47,760 bases of DNA from Saccharothrix coeruleofusca (GTDB lineage Bacteria > Actinomycetota > Actinomycetes > Mycobacteriales > Pseudonocardiaceae). The notes beneath the pieces are model-generated. The model was not told the origin of the DNA, searched no databases, and worked only from the letters and a program-made list of their open reading frames with translations. Both the position numbers and the translations under genes were made by a program. Positions 22,703 to 30,159 of this stretch are shown in pieces (position 1 is the first letter of the stretch; the number at the start of each line of letters is the position of its first letter). The stretch covers positions 98,935 through 146,694 of the forward strand of contig NZ_BMRG01000016.1 of NCBI RefSeq assembly GCF_014648515.1, written 5' to 3'.

Positions 22703-24436
22703 TCAGGCCGTGGTGCCGGTGACCGAGTCGCCGGACTTGGTGACGTAGTAGGTGACCGTGGTGCCGCTCCAGTAGTGGAACGTGAGCGTCACGCGAGCGC
22801 CGTCGTCGACCTCGGCGAAGAACTCGGCCTTCAGCGCCGTGGTCCCGCCGCTGTAGTCCGGCGCGAAGGTGCGGTCGAACTCCTTGAACGAGGTCCAGTC
22901 GTGCGGGCCCGCGTTGCTGCCGTCCGCGTACTTGGCCTCCATGGTGGCCAGCAGGTCGCCGCGGAAGTCCGTCGGGACGGCGAAGGACGCCGTGGTCCCG
23001 GTGGCGCTCCGCAACACCGGCGGGTCGTAGGTGATGATGTTGATCCGCCACGGCACACCACGGGAGAAGCGCGCCGACAGCACCGCGTTGGTGCCGTAGG
23101 CCCGCGCCCCCGCCAGCCTGGTCAGCGCGGCGGCGGTCAGCGTGAGCTGATCGCCCTGGACGGTGTAGTCGGTGCCGCGCGCCAGGTCGGTCGATCCGTG
23201 CCGCAGGCCGACGAACGAGGTGCCGTTGAGGTTGAGCGCGATGGTCTTGGCGGTGATCGCGCTCGCGCGGGCGTTGAAGACCTGGTCGGTCGACGCGGTG
23301 CCGGAACGCGTGGTCCAGCTGGACTTGATCTGCGCGATCAGCTCCGGGTCGCGCCACTGGAACGACGTGCGGTCGAAGTGCTGGCCGTTGTCCCAGAGCA
23401 TGGTGGTGAGCAGGCGGGAGCGCGCGTGGTGGCCGAGGTACTCGAAGAACTTCAGCTTCTCGCCCTGCTGGATGGTGCCGGTGTGGCGGTCGAAGCCCAG
23501 CAGCCCGTACTCGCCGATGATGACCGGGATGCCGCGGGCGACGAACGTGCTGTGGACGCGGTCGAAGGCGTCGGTCAGGTCCTTGCGCGCCGTGGCGTCG
23601 AAGCGCGTGCCGCCCGCGACGTTGACGCTGAAGGGCCAGTAGCCGTAGTAGTGCACGGTCGCGGCCAGGTTGGGGTCGTCCATCGCTTCGATGGTCGACG
23701 CGAGCTCGTCGAGCCGCGCCTGGTCGGCGGAGGTGTGCAGGGTCGGCAGCACCAGCAGGCGGGTGGCGTTGACGCCGCCGGAGCGGCGCACGGCGGTGCG
23801 GAAGGAGGTGTTGAGCTCCTCCAGCAGCGCCGCGTTCTGCGCGTCGCCGGAGCTGCCGGTGAACTGCGGCTCGTTGACGCTCTCGAACACCAGCTTCGGC
23901 GAGGAGTCGCGGAACTCGGCCGCCAGCCGCGTCCAGATCGCGTTGTAGCGGGCGAGCACGCCCGCGCGGTCGGCGGGCATGGCGGAGATCCACTGCCACG
24001 AGTCGTGGTGGACGTTGATCATGACGTGGAAGCCGCCCGCCAGTGCCCAGCCGACCACCTCCTTGACGCGGTCGAGGTAGGCCGCCTCGATGGCGTAGTC
24101 GGGCGCCCCGCCCTGGTGCTGGCCCCAGGTCACCGGGATGCGGATGCTCCGGAACCCCTGGGCCCGGACATTGGCCAGCAGCTCCCTGGTGATCCGCGGG
24201 TTTCCCCACGAGGTCTCGTCCGCGCCGGTGGAGTCCAGCGAGTTGCCCAGGTTCCAACCCGGCTGCATGGCGGCGACCTCGGCCATCGCGTCCCCGGCGA
24301 AGGGGTGGCCTGCGGTGGTCGCCGCGGCGCTGTTGGCGGTCACCACGCCCGCGCCCACCAGCAGCGCGGCCGCGCCACCAGCCAGCAGAGCTGTCCACCG
24401 GCGGCTGCCGCCCGTTCTCCCGCTCACCCGCGCCAT
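22703..24436 (-). CDS. Secreted GH5 cellulase (endoglucanase) with CBM_X2-like and C-terminal beta domains
   Basis: 577 residues. An Arg-rich start and the hydrophobic LLAGGAAALLVGAGVV form a Sec or Tat-like signal. The GH5 barrel spans about 45-360: GWNLGNSLDS, IRIPVTWGQHQ, MINVHHDSW, acid/base E189 in FESVNEPQF and nucleophile E309 in VIIGEYGLLGF. Residues about 385-470 look like a CBM_X2 (Ig-like) module, and 475-577 form another beta domain. It should cut beta-1,4-glucan internally outside the cell. The ATG at 24436 has AGGAG six bases upstream. It is a single-gene unit. The upstream region has a 16-bp palindrome but no obvious CebR site. Confidence 0.92.
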   Translation of the reverse strand: MARVSGRTGGSRRWTALLAGGAAALLVGAGVVTANSAAATTAGHPFAGDAMAEVAAMQPGWNLGNSLDSTGADETSWGNPRITRELLANVRAQGFRSIRIPVTWGQHQGGAPDYAIEAAYLDRVKEVVGWALAGGFHVMINVHHDSWQWISAMPADRAGVLARYNAIWTRLAAEFRDSSPKLVFESVNEPQFTGSSGDAQNAALLEELNTSFRTAVRRSGGVNATRLLVLPTLHTSADQARLDELASTIEAMDDPNLAATVHYYGYWPFSVNVAGGTRFDATARKDLTDAFDRVHSTFVARGIPVIIGEYGLLGFDRHTGTIQQGEKLKFFEYLGHHARSRLLTTMLWDNGQHFDRTSFQWRDPELIAQIKSSWTTRSGTASTDQVFNARASAITAKTIALNLNGTSFVGLRHGSTDLARGTDYTVQGDQLTLTAAALTRLAGARAYGTNAVLSARFSRGVPWRINIITYDPPVLRSATGTTASFAVPTDFRGDLLATMEAKYADGSNAGPHDWTSFKEFDRTFAPDYSGGTTALKAEFFAEVDDGARVTLTFHYWSGTTVTYYVTKSGDSVTGTTA

Positions 24437-24542
24437 AACGCTCCTCGCGATCACGGCGGCGTTTTCGACGCCACTTCCCGACGATGTTGGCCGCGATCGC
24501 GGCAGCCGGGCAAGGGTTTCGACGCGAGCGTTGGGGGAAAGG

Positions 24543-24609
24543 GAGCTGTTCAGCATTGTTCGACAGCTCTTCGAAAGACGTTCGACGATTGCCCGGTCGA
24601 ATTCGACCG
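24543..24609. promoter_or_regulatory. Palindromes upstream of the cellulase gene
   Basis: The 286-base divergent gap (24437-24722) holds a perfect 16-bp palindrome, CGGTCGAATTCGACCG (24594-24609), and a dyad GAGCTGT (24543-24549) / ACAGCTC (24563-24569). GTTCGAC motifs recur between them. They sit 107-173 bases from the cellulase start and 114 or more from the gene at 24723. They are candidate sites for a regulator of the cellulase; the identity is unknown. Nothing else is seen in the gap except the TAGAGT box near 24710. Confidence 0.4.
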
Positions 24610-24722
24610 CACTGTTCGCCGGTCCGCCGCGGCGCAGCGGACCCAGTGCCGCCCGCAGCACCTCCGGCCACTCTCCCCGCCTTCGCGATCAAGCCGGCGG
24701 CGGCGCCTCTAGAGTTGTCCAC

Positions 24723-25112
24723 ATGAGTCGTTACACGGACCAGGAGGGCCGGACGCTGCGCACGGCCGTCTACGGCGCGATGGTGCTGGTGTCGGTCGCG
24801 GAAGAGGGTTCGCTCGACGAGGAGAGCTACGCGGGCGTCAAGGCGATGTCCACTTTGTCGCCCGAACTGCAAGAAGTGATCGGCGCCGAAGCGCCGCGCC
24901 TGCCCGCGGGCTCGATGGCCGACGTCGAGCACGGCGTCCTGGCCGCGCTGCGCGACTCGATGGCGATCCTGGGCAGCCGGTCCGCCCAGGAGGCGGACGC
25001 GTTCGCCGACGCCGTGCTGGCGATCTGCGCCGAGGTGGCCTCGGCCGACGGAACCGTCGGGCGAGCCGAGCACGCCGCGGTGGGTAGGGTCAGGGCAGCG
25101 CTCGGCCGCTGA
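24723..25112 (+). CDS. Acidic alpha-helical protein, possibly TerB-like
   Basis: 129 residues, rich in Ala, Glu and Asp, with no signal or membrane segment. The C-terminal half (EADAFADAVLAICAEVASAD, then GTVGRAEHAAVGRVRAAL) looks like the EF-hand-like acidic repeat of TerB/DjlA domains, where Asp-Gly ends a helix. That similarity is weak and only suggestive. The ATG at 24723 lies seven bases after TAGAGT, a good -10 box, with no Shine-Dalgarno sequence, so a leaderless mRNA is likely. It ends 32 bases before the luciferase-like gene, which has its own strong ribosome binding site. Confidence 0.7.
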   Translation: MSRYTDQEGRTLRTAVYGAMVLVSVAEEGSLDEESYAGVKAMSTLSPELQEVIGAEAPRLPAGSMADVEHGVLAALRDSMAILGSRSAQEADAFADAVLAICAEVASADGTVGRAEHAAVGRVRAALGR

Positions 25113-25144
25113 CCGCGCCGGGCCCGCCCACGGGGAGGAGTGCC

Positions 25145-26155
25145 GTGTCGCCCGCACTGCGCAGACTGGGTTTCCTGACCATCGGCCTGTTCGACGGCGA
25201 CGACCCCAGGGCTGGTCACGAGGCCACGCTGAAGATCATCGAGCTGGGCGAGCAGCTGGGCTTCGACAGCGCGTGGGTGCGCCACCGACACCTCCAGTAC
25301 GGCATCTCCTCACCCGTCGCCGTGCTGGCGGCGGCCTCGCAGCGCACCAGCCGCATCCAGCTGGGCACCGCCGTCATCCCGGTGGGCTGGGAGAACCCGC
25401 TGCGGCTGGCCGAGGACCTGGCGACGGTGGACGTGCTGTCCGGTGGGCGGCTCAACCCCGGCGTCAGCATCGGAGCACCGATGCACTACGAGCGGGTCAA
25501 GGACGCGCTGTACCCGGACACCGCCGAGGTGGAGGACTTCAGCTACGAGCGGGTGCGCAGGCTGCTGGGCTTCGTGCGCGGCGAGCCCGCGACGTCCTTC
25601 AGCGGCACCGAGGGCTTCGAGGTCTACTCCGACCGCGTGCAGCCCCACTCCCCCGGCCTGGGCGATCGGATGTGGTACGGCGGCGCGAGCCTGGGCTCGG
25701 CGCGGTGGGCAGGCCAGCACGGGATGAACTTCCTGACCAGCAACGTGGTCAAGGCCGAGGAGTCGGAGGACTTCGCCGCCGTCCAGCGCTCGCACGTCGA
25801 GGCGTTCCGCGCCCACCACCCCGACGGCGAGCGCGCCCGCGTCTCGCAGGGGCTGGTGGTGGTCCCGACCGACAGCGCCTCGGCCGAGCAGCGCGCCAAG
25901 TACGAGGACTACGCGCGCGAGCGGCTGCCGCGCACCGCCACGCCGCAGGGCCCGGCTCGGCTGATGTTCGCGCCGGACCTGGTCGGCACGTCGGCCGAGA
26001 TCGCCGACCGGCTGCACGCCGATCCCGCGTTCCAACTGGTCGACGAGGTGGCGTTCGCGCTGCCGTTCACCTTCGCGCACGAGGACTACGTGCAGATCCT
26101 CACCGACATGGCCACCCGGCTCGGCCCCGCCCTGGGGTGGTCCCCGGCCGCCTGA
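25145..26155 (+). CDS. LLM-class flavin-dependent oxidoreductase (luciferase-like)
   Basis: 336 residues with a bacterial-luciferase TIM-barrel pattern: LGFLTIGLFDGDDP at the N-terminus, LGEQLGFDSAWVRHRHLQYG, the SPVAVLAAASQRTSRIQLGT strand, and DVLSGGRLNPGVSIG. The GTG at 25145 follows GGGGAGGAG at ideal spacing. Members use FMN or F420 to oxidise or reduce small molecules; which cofactor applies cannot be told from sequence alone, though many actinobacterial members use F420. Its 3' end lies four bases from the convergent MOSC gene. Confidence 0.88.
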   Translation: MSPALRRLGFLTIGLFDGDDPRAGHEATLKIIELGEQLGFDSAWVRHRHLQYGISSPVAVLAAASQRTSRIQLGTAVIPVGWENPLRLAEDLATVDVLSGGRLNPGVSIGAPMHYERVKDALYPDTAEVEDFSYERVRRLLGFVRGEPATSFSGTEGFEVYSDRVQPHSPGLGDRMWYGGASLGSARWAGQHGMNFLTSNVVKAEESEDFAAVQRSHVEAFRAHHPDGERARVSQGLVVVPTDSASAEQRAKYEDYARERLPRTATPQGPARLMFAPDLVGTSAEIADRLHADPAFQLVDEVAFALPFTFAHEDYVQILTDMATRLGPALGWSPAA

Positions 26156-26159
26156 TCCC

Positions 26160-26876
26160 TCACCCCGAGGCAGCGGCGACTCCCGCCGACCGGTCCGCGC
26201 GCAGGACCACCGCGTCGCCGACGGCGACGCGCCCCGGCGACACGACCGACGCGTACACGCCCAGCGTCATGCCGTGCTCACGGGCGATCCGGCGCAGCAC
26301 ACCCGGATCGCGCCGCGCGGTCACCGGGTCGACGCCCACCACCGCGCAGCGCCGGTCCGGCCGGTCCACCCTGATCACGGCCGCGCCGATGGTCAGCACC
26401 GAGCCCACCCACGCGTCCTCGGCGAACCCGCCCGCCGCCTCGACCAGCACGTTGGGCCGGAACCGGAGGACGTCGGGCGCCCCGACCCCCGCCGCGCTGC
26501 CCGTGCTCAGCAGCGACAGGGGCGCCGCGTCGAACACGCCCCGGTCCAGCTTCACCGGCCGCGCGCCCAGCGCCTCGGCCAGCACCGGGGACAGCACGTC
26601 GTGCTCGTCCCCGGACGGCGTGCGCACCACCACCGGCGACCGGTCGGCGTCCCGCGGGTCGAGCAGTCGGGGGCGGTGCAGGACCAGGTCGGGCCGCTGG
26701 CGCAAGGTCAGCCAGGGGAAGCCGCTGCCCCGCGCGTCGTCGCGGACGAACCCCCACCTGCGGTCGCCGCCGATCCCGTGCCACGACACGTCGGCCCGCT
26801 CCAGCGCCTCGCCCGCCATGGACTTGACCGGGTAGCGGTGCAGCGCGACGACTCGACCGACCACTGCGGACGACAC
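26160..26876 (-). CDS. MOSC domain protein (N-terminal beta-barrel plus MOSC)
   Basis: 238 residues. The MOSC N-terminal barrel is recognisable from VGRVVALHRYPVKSMAGEAL and GGDRRWGFVRDDA. The C-terminal MOSC part contains RFRPNVLVEAAGGFAED and the conserved Cys in DRRCAVVGVDPVTARRD. Members of this family (YcbX, mARC-like) bind the molybdenum cofactor and reduce N-hydroxylated compounds or handle sulfur. The GTG at 26876 has GAGGAGG five bases upstream, which fixes the start; longer frames upstream are not supported. It is divergent from the SDR gene at 27100. Confidence 0.88.
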   Translation of the reverse strand: MSSAVVGRVVALHRYPVKSMAGEALERADVSWHGIGGDRRWGFVRDDARGSGFPWLTLRQRPDLVLHRPRLLDPRDADRSPVVVRTPSGDEHDVLSPVLAEALGARPVKLDRGVFDAAPLSLLSTGSAAGVGAPDVLRFRPNVLVEAAGGFAEDAWVGSVLTIGAAVIRVDRPDRRCAVVGVDPVTARRDPGVLRRIAREHGMTLGVYASVVSPGRVAVGDAVVLRADRSAGVAAASG

Positions 26877-27020
26877 AGCGCCTCCTCGGGTGGAGGCGCC
26901 CTTGGTGCTCACGACGTAGACCGAGCGTGGCGGAATCGCTTCCGTCGCAGCGCCTCTCGGCCCGTGGCCGGATCGTGGCACACGTCGCGGGAGCGGGCAA
27001 ACCGACGCCCGCACCGCCGT

Positions 27021-27035
27021 TTGCCGCTTCGGCAA
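27021..27035. promoter_or_regulatory. Candidate operator TTGCCG-CTT-CGGCAA
   Basis: A perfect six-base dyad with a three-base centre lies 65 bases upstream of the SDR start (27100), in the 223-base gap between divergent MOSC and SDR genes. Its size and symmetry suit a dimeric repressor of TetR or MarR type; no such regulator is adjacent. Nothing else is recognised in the gap. Confidence 0.35.
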
Positions 27036-27099
27036 CGAAACTTGGCCCCTCCTGCCCGGTGTCGCAGCATCGCAACCCCCACTTGCGAGGAGCAGCAGC

Positions 27100-27840
27100 A
27101 TGAAGATCGACCTGTCCGGATCGTCCGCCCTGGTGACCGGGGCGACCGCGGGCATCGGCCGGGCCACCGCGCTCGCGCTGGCCGAACTCGGCGCACGAGT
27201 CGTGGTGCACGGCCGCGACCCCGAACGCGGCGCCGACACCGTCGCCCGCATCGCGGCCGTGGGCGGGCGGGCCCGGTTCGTCACCGCCGACCTCTCCGAC
27301 GCCGACGCCGTGCGCGGGCTGGCCGCCGACGCGGGCGAGGTCGACATCCTGGTCAACAACGCGGCGGTGTTCCAGTTCACCACGACCCCGGACACCGACA
27401 CCGCCACCTTCGACCTCCACGTCGAGGTGAACCTGCGCGCACCGTTCCTGCTGGTGCAGGCCCTGGTTCCGGCGATGGTCCGGCGCGGGCGCGGCGCCGT
27501 GGTCAACGTCAGCAGCGGAGCGGCCACGGTGCCGGGCCCCGGCGGGGGCGTCTACGGCGGCACGAAGGCCGCGCTGGAACTGCTGACCAAGTCCTGGGCC
27601 GCCGAGTTCGGCCCCCGCGGCGTCCGGGTCAACGCGGTCGCCGCGGGGCCGACCCGCACCGAGGGCACCGCCGCGTTCGGCGCGGGGTTCGAGGAGGTGG
27701 GCAGGTTCACGGCGCTGGGACGGCTCGCCGAACCCGAGGAGATCGCCGCCGCCGTCACCTTCCTCGCCTCCCCCGCGGCGGGCTACGTCAACGGCGCGGT
27801 GCTCCAGGCCATCGGCGGGATGCCCGCCACGGGCGGCTGA
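27100..27840 (+). CDS. Short-chain dehydrogenase/reductase (classical SDR)
   Basis: 246 residues. Rossmann motif TGATAGIG (13-20), Arg39 and Asp40 in VVHGRDP suggesting NADPH preference, NNAA (86-89), catalytic Ser at 138-139 (NVSSG) and Y152-x-x-x-K156 (VYGGTKAALELL). The C-terminus ends like 3-oxoacyl-ACP reductase relatives. The ATG at 27100 follows AGGAG. The substrate is unknown. It is a single-gene unit ending six bases from the convergent unknown gene. Confidence 0.9.
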   Translation: MKIDLSGSSALVTGATAGIGRATALALAELGARVVVHGRDPERGADTVARIAAVGGRARFVTADLSDADAVRGLAADAGEVDILVNNAAVFQFTTTPDTDTATFDLHVEVNLRAPFLLVQALVPAMVRRGRGAVVNVSSGAATVPGPGGGVYGGTKAALELLTKSWAAEFGPRGVRVNAVAAGPTRTEGTAAFGAGFEEVGRFTALGRLAEPEEIAAAVTFLASPAAGYVNGAVLQAIGGMPATGG

Positions 27841-27846
27841 CCGGGA

Positions 27847-29538
27847 TCACGCGCCCTCGTAGTCCACCTTGTCGTGGAAGCTCCACCGCACTCCCACGCG
27901 GATCGCGCCGTCCCAGGCGGCGGCGTAGGGCCACTGGGTCATGCCGCGCATCTCGATCACCCTGCGGTCGAGGCGGTACGCGCCCGAATCGTGCTGACCG
28001 GGCAGGCTGTGCACGTACTGCGCGGTGTTCGTCGGCAGGACGAGGACGCCGGTCGCGGTGCCGTAGTAGTCGTCGGCCATCCCGCCGATGATCCCGGAGA
28101 TCACGATCGCGGCCGCGGCGGCGACCCAGGCGACCACGAACGCGGCGGTGGAGCCCACCAGGCCCGCGATCCAGGAGGCGACGTCGATGCCCGCGTTGAC
28201 CAACTGCTGGGCGTTCTTCTCGAGGTACTCGTCCAGCTTCTCCTCCAGGTACTCGCGGATGATCCCGTCGATCTCGGGCGTGAGCACCTCCTGGGACAGC
28301 TCGGCCATGTCGGCCTGCCACCGGCCGATCGCGTCACCGCTGTCCTCCTCCAGCACCGAGACCACCAGCAGGTAGGTGCGCGGCCAGTTGGGCGCGACCG
28401 GGAACCCCAGCGCGAAGTCCTCGTGGACGTGCAGCGCCTTCGACGGCGGCTTGGCGTCGGGGTCGATCGTCACCGACGTGGCGAACTCGGCCTGGGTGGT
28501 GCCCTTGGGGCTGCTCAGGGGGCGGATCTCCTGGACGAAGCCCATGAGGTGGAACTCCTCGTCGCCCACCTCGTCCTGCTCGGCCGCCACCTCCAGCGAG
28601 TCGAGGTGGCAGGTCAGTCCGGTGTAGACCGCCACCGGCCCGGTGAACTCCGGCGGTGGTCCGCCCGCGACCGCGCTGTGGGTGATGGTGACCGGTTTCG
28701 ACGCCGGGCCGACCGGCTCGGCCGGGACCTTCTTGCCCGCCATCCCCTCGACGTAGGAGGGCAGCACCACCGGATCGCTGTACGGGGTGACCCGCACGAC
28801 GTACTTCTGGGGCGCCTGGGGCGGGGTGGCGGGCAGGTACTGGCCCAGGTCGATGGACCAGGTCGACCCCGGCACTCCGGCCAGGCCCTTGCCCAGGTGG
28901 ACTTCCACACCTCCCGGCTGCACGTGGTAGAGGTCCCAGCGCCCGTGCTCGGCGCCCGCTTCCCCGGTGCCCCAGTGGAACTGGAGCACGGCGGGGGCGG
29001 CCAGCACGATCTCGGTCCACGTCCACGAGGCGTCCCCGTTGGAGGTGCCGCCCTTGACCCACGTCTTGGGCGCGGTCCCGAGGGTTTCCGGCGTCGTGGA
29101 CAGGTGGCCGGTGATGTCCTGCGCGATCTCGACGGCGTGGCTGTCCAGGTGCGCCCGCACCGCGCTCTTCAGCAGCGCGCCCAGCTCCGGGTGCAGCCCC
29201 GCGCTGCCCGCCCACTCCTCCAGCCGGTCGGTGTGCGGGCCGAAGACGTCGCGGAGCTGGTCGGGTGTTCCGGCGAGGAGCCGGTCGGCCCGGCGACGCA
29301 CCGCCGCGCGACGGTCCTCAGCCAAACGCGAGTACGCCTCGCGCACCAGGGCGGCGATGCTCCCGGCCTGCGTCGGGCGGTCCACCCCGGCCGCCGCCGC
29401 GACGGTGGCGCGGTTCAGCGTCCCCGCGAATGCGGCGGCGAATTCGCGCTGCTCCCGGAACACCGGTCCGGTCGGGTCCAGCGGGCCGTGAGGAGGGGTT
29501 CGCGTGCTGGTGATGCGTCGCGCGGGCGACCTGGTCAT
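27847..29538 (-). CDS. Large protein of unknown function with a single C-terminal hydrophobic segment
   Basis: 563 residues from an ATG with GGAGGA upstream. I do not recognise the family. Residues about 25-150 are helical and Arg/Ala-rich. About 165-420 are beta-rich, with WVKGGTSNGDASWTWTEIVL, a YVVRVTPYSDPVVLPSYV strand set, and an acidic loop AAEQDEVGDEEFHLMGFVQE that resembles calcium-binding loops of beta-sandwich domains. Then comes an acidic amphipathic helix (REYLEEKLDEYLEKNAQQLV, about 428-448) and a long hydrophobic stretch at about 452-482 rich in Gly and Ala (GLVGSTAAFVVAWVAAAAAI), ending GGMADDYYG. A beta-rich tail closes the protein. There is no signal peptide. The hydrophobic hairpin-like segment after an amphipathic helix suggests membrane insertion, possibly after release; this is inference. 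Confidence 0.72.
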   Translation of the reverse strand: MTRSPARRITSTRTPPHGPLDPTGPVFREQREFAAAFAGTLNRATVAAAAGVDRPTQAGSIAALVREAYSRLAEDRRAAVRRRADRLLAGTPDQLRDVFGPHTDRLEEWAGSAGLHPELGALLKSAVRAHLDSHAVEIAQDITGHLSTTPETLGTAPKTWVKGGTSNGDASWTWTEIVLAAPAVLQFHWGTGEAGAEHGRWDLYHVQPGGVEVHLGKGLAGVPGSTWSIDLGQYLPATPPQAPQKYVVRVTPYSDPVVLPSYVEGMAGKKVPAEPVGPASKPVTITHSAVAGGPPPEFTGPVAVYTGLTCHLDSLEVAAEQDEVGDEEFHLMGFVQEIRPLSSPKGTTQAEFATSVTIDPDAKPPSKALHVHEDFALGFPVAPNWPRTYLLVVSVLEEDSGDAIGRWQADMAELSQEVLTPEIDGIIREYLEEKLDEYLEKNAQQLVNAGIDVASWIAGLVGSTAAFVVAWVAAAAAIVISGIIGGMADDYYGTATGVLVLPTNTAQYVHSLPGQHDSGAYRLDRRVIEMRGMTQWPYAAAWDGAIRVGVRWSFHDKVDYEGA

Positions 29539-29800
29539 CTGTCCTCCGCTTCCGTGTTCTCCCGGTCGTCGCCGACCGGGCTGCGCGGAGCGTATGGACG
29601 ATTCCGGAATGGCGGCACGTCCGGAGGGGAAGGCGAATGGGCGGACGGCGGAAAAGGTGGTGGACGCCCGATCGCTTCCCGCACGGGGGCGGACAGCGGC
29701 CGACACGGCCGGGCAATTTTCCGCGAGCGGGAGGTGGATTCCGCCGCTGCGCGGGTACACGGGGCGTTCAAGGCACCGACGAGCCGTGGAGGAGGCCACA

Positions 29801-29989
29801 GTGGAACGCGGCAGCGCGCAACACGGCCCGATGATGGACGACCAGCTCAAGCAGGAGGTCGAGAACGAGCTGCGCGGAGGCGGCCCCAGCCGCGCCGAGG
29901 AGTGGCGTGACCCGGAGATGCCCGACGCCGAGGAGGCCGAGGAACTCGGCCTCAACGGGCCGCGGCGCGCCGATCCCTCCGCCGAGTAG
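29801..29989 (+). CDS. Small conserved hydrophilic actinobacterial protein (EEWRDPE motif)
   Basis: 62 residues. GTG at 29801 with an excellent GGAGGAGG ribosome binding site. The sequence MMDDQLKQEVENELRGG followed by EEWRDPEMPDAEEAEELG matches a type of short, acidic protein I know from many actinobacteria (MDD-x-LK-x-E... EEWRDPE); no function is established. It has its own strong terminator at 30020-30053. The 262 bases upstream contain a small dyad (CCCGGTC / GACCGGG, 29561-29580) and otherwise no recognisable gene. Confidence 0.75.
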   Translation: MERGSAQHGPMMDDQLKQEVENELRGGGPSRAEEWRDPEMPDAEEAEELGLNGPRRADPSAE

Positions 29990-30019
29990 CCGTCACCGCG
30001 GAAATCGCGCCACCGAGCA

Positions 30020-30053
30020 GCGGTCCTGCCCGATTCCCGTCGGGCAGGACCGC
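30020..30053 (+). terminator. Strong 13-bp stem terminator
   Basis: GCGGTCCTGCCCG (30020-30032) and CGGGCAGGACCGC (30041-30053) pair perfectly around an eight-base loop, followed by CCGGTTT. It lies 30 bases after the stop of the 62-residue gene and before the interspersed repeat, so it most likely terminates that transcript. A perfect stem works in both directions and could also stop antisense reads from the right. Confidence 0.75.
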
Positions 30054-30060
30054 CCGGTTT

Positions 30061-30155
30061 CCGCGAATTGCGCGTTCGAAACACCGCGAATTGCGGATTC
30101 GCGAAACCCCGGTAGTAGGCGGCGACGTCCGGGAGTGGGTCGGGTGGTACTTGCC
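30061..30155. repeat. Composite intergenic repeat, copy B: two 23-base units plus the GTGGTACTTG core
   Basis: CCGCGAATTGCG occurs at 30061-30072 and 30084-30095 (23-base period). GGTAGTAG follows at 30111 and GTCGGGTGGTACTTGCC at 30139-30155, ending just before the convergent stop at 30160. Offsets from the last unit to GGTxGTAG (22 bases) and to GTCGGGT (50) match copy A (21 and 49). The unit tail GCGCGTTCG is shared with copy A (GCGCGTTCA/GCGCGTCCG). Confidence 0.65.
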
Positions 30156-30159
30156 CGCG

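Noticed and set aside
26877-27527. Upstream extension of the MOSC frame
   Set aside because: It runs through the divergent SDR gene, while the GTG at 26876 has an ideal ribosome binding site and gives a normal MOSC N-terminus.
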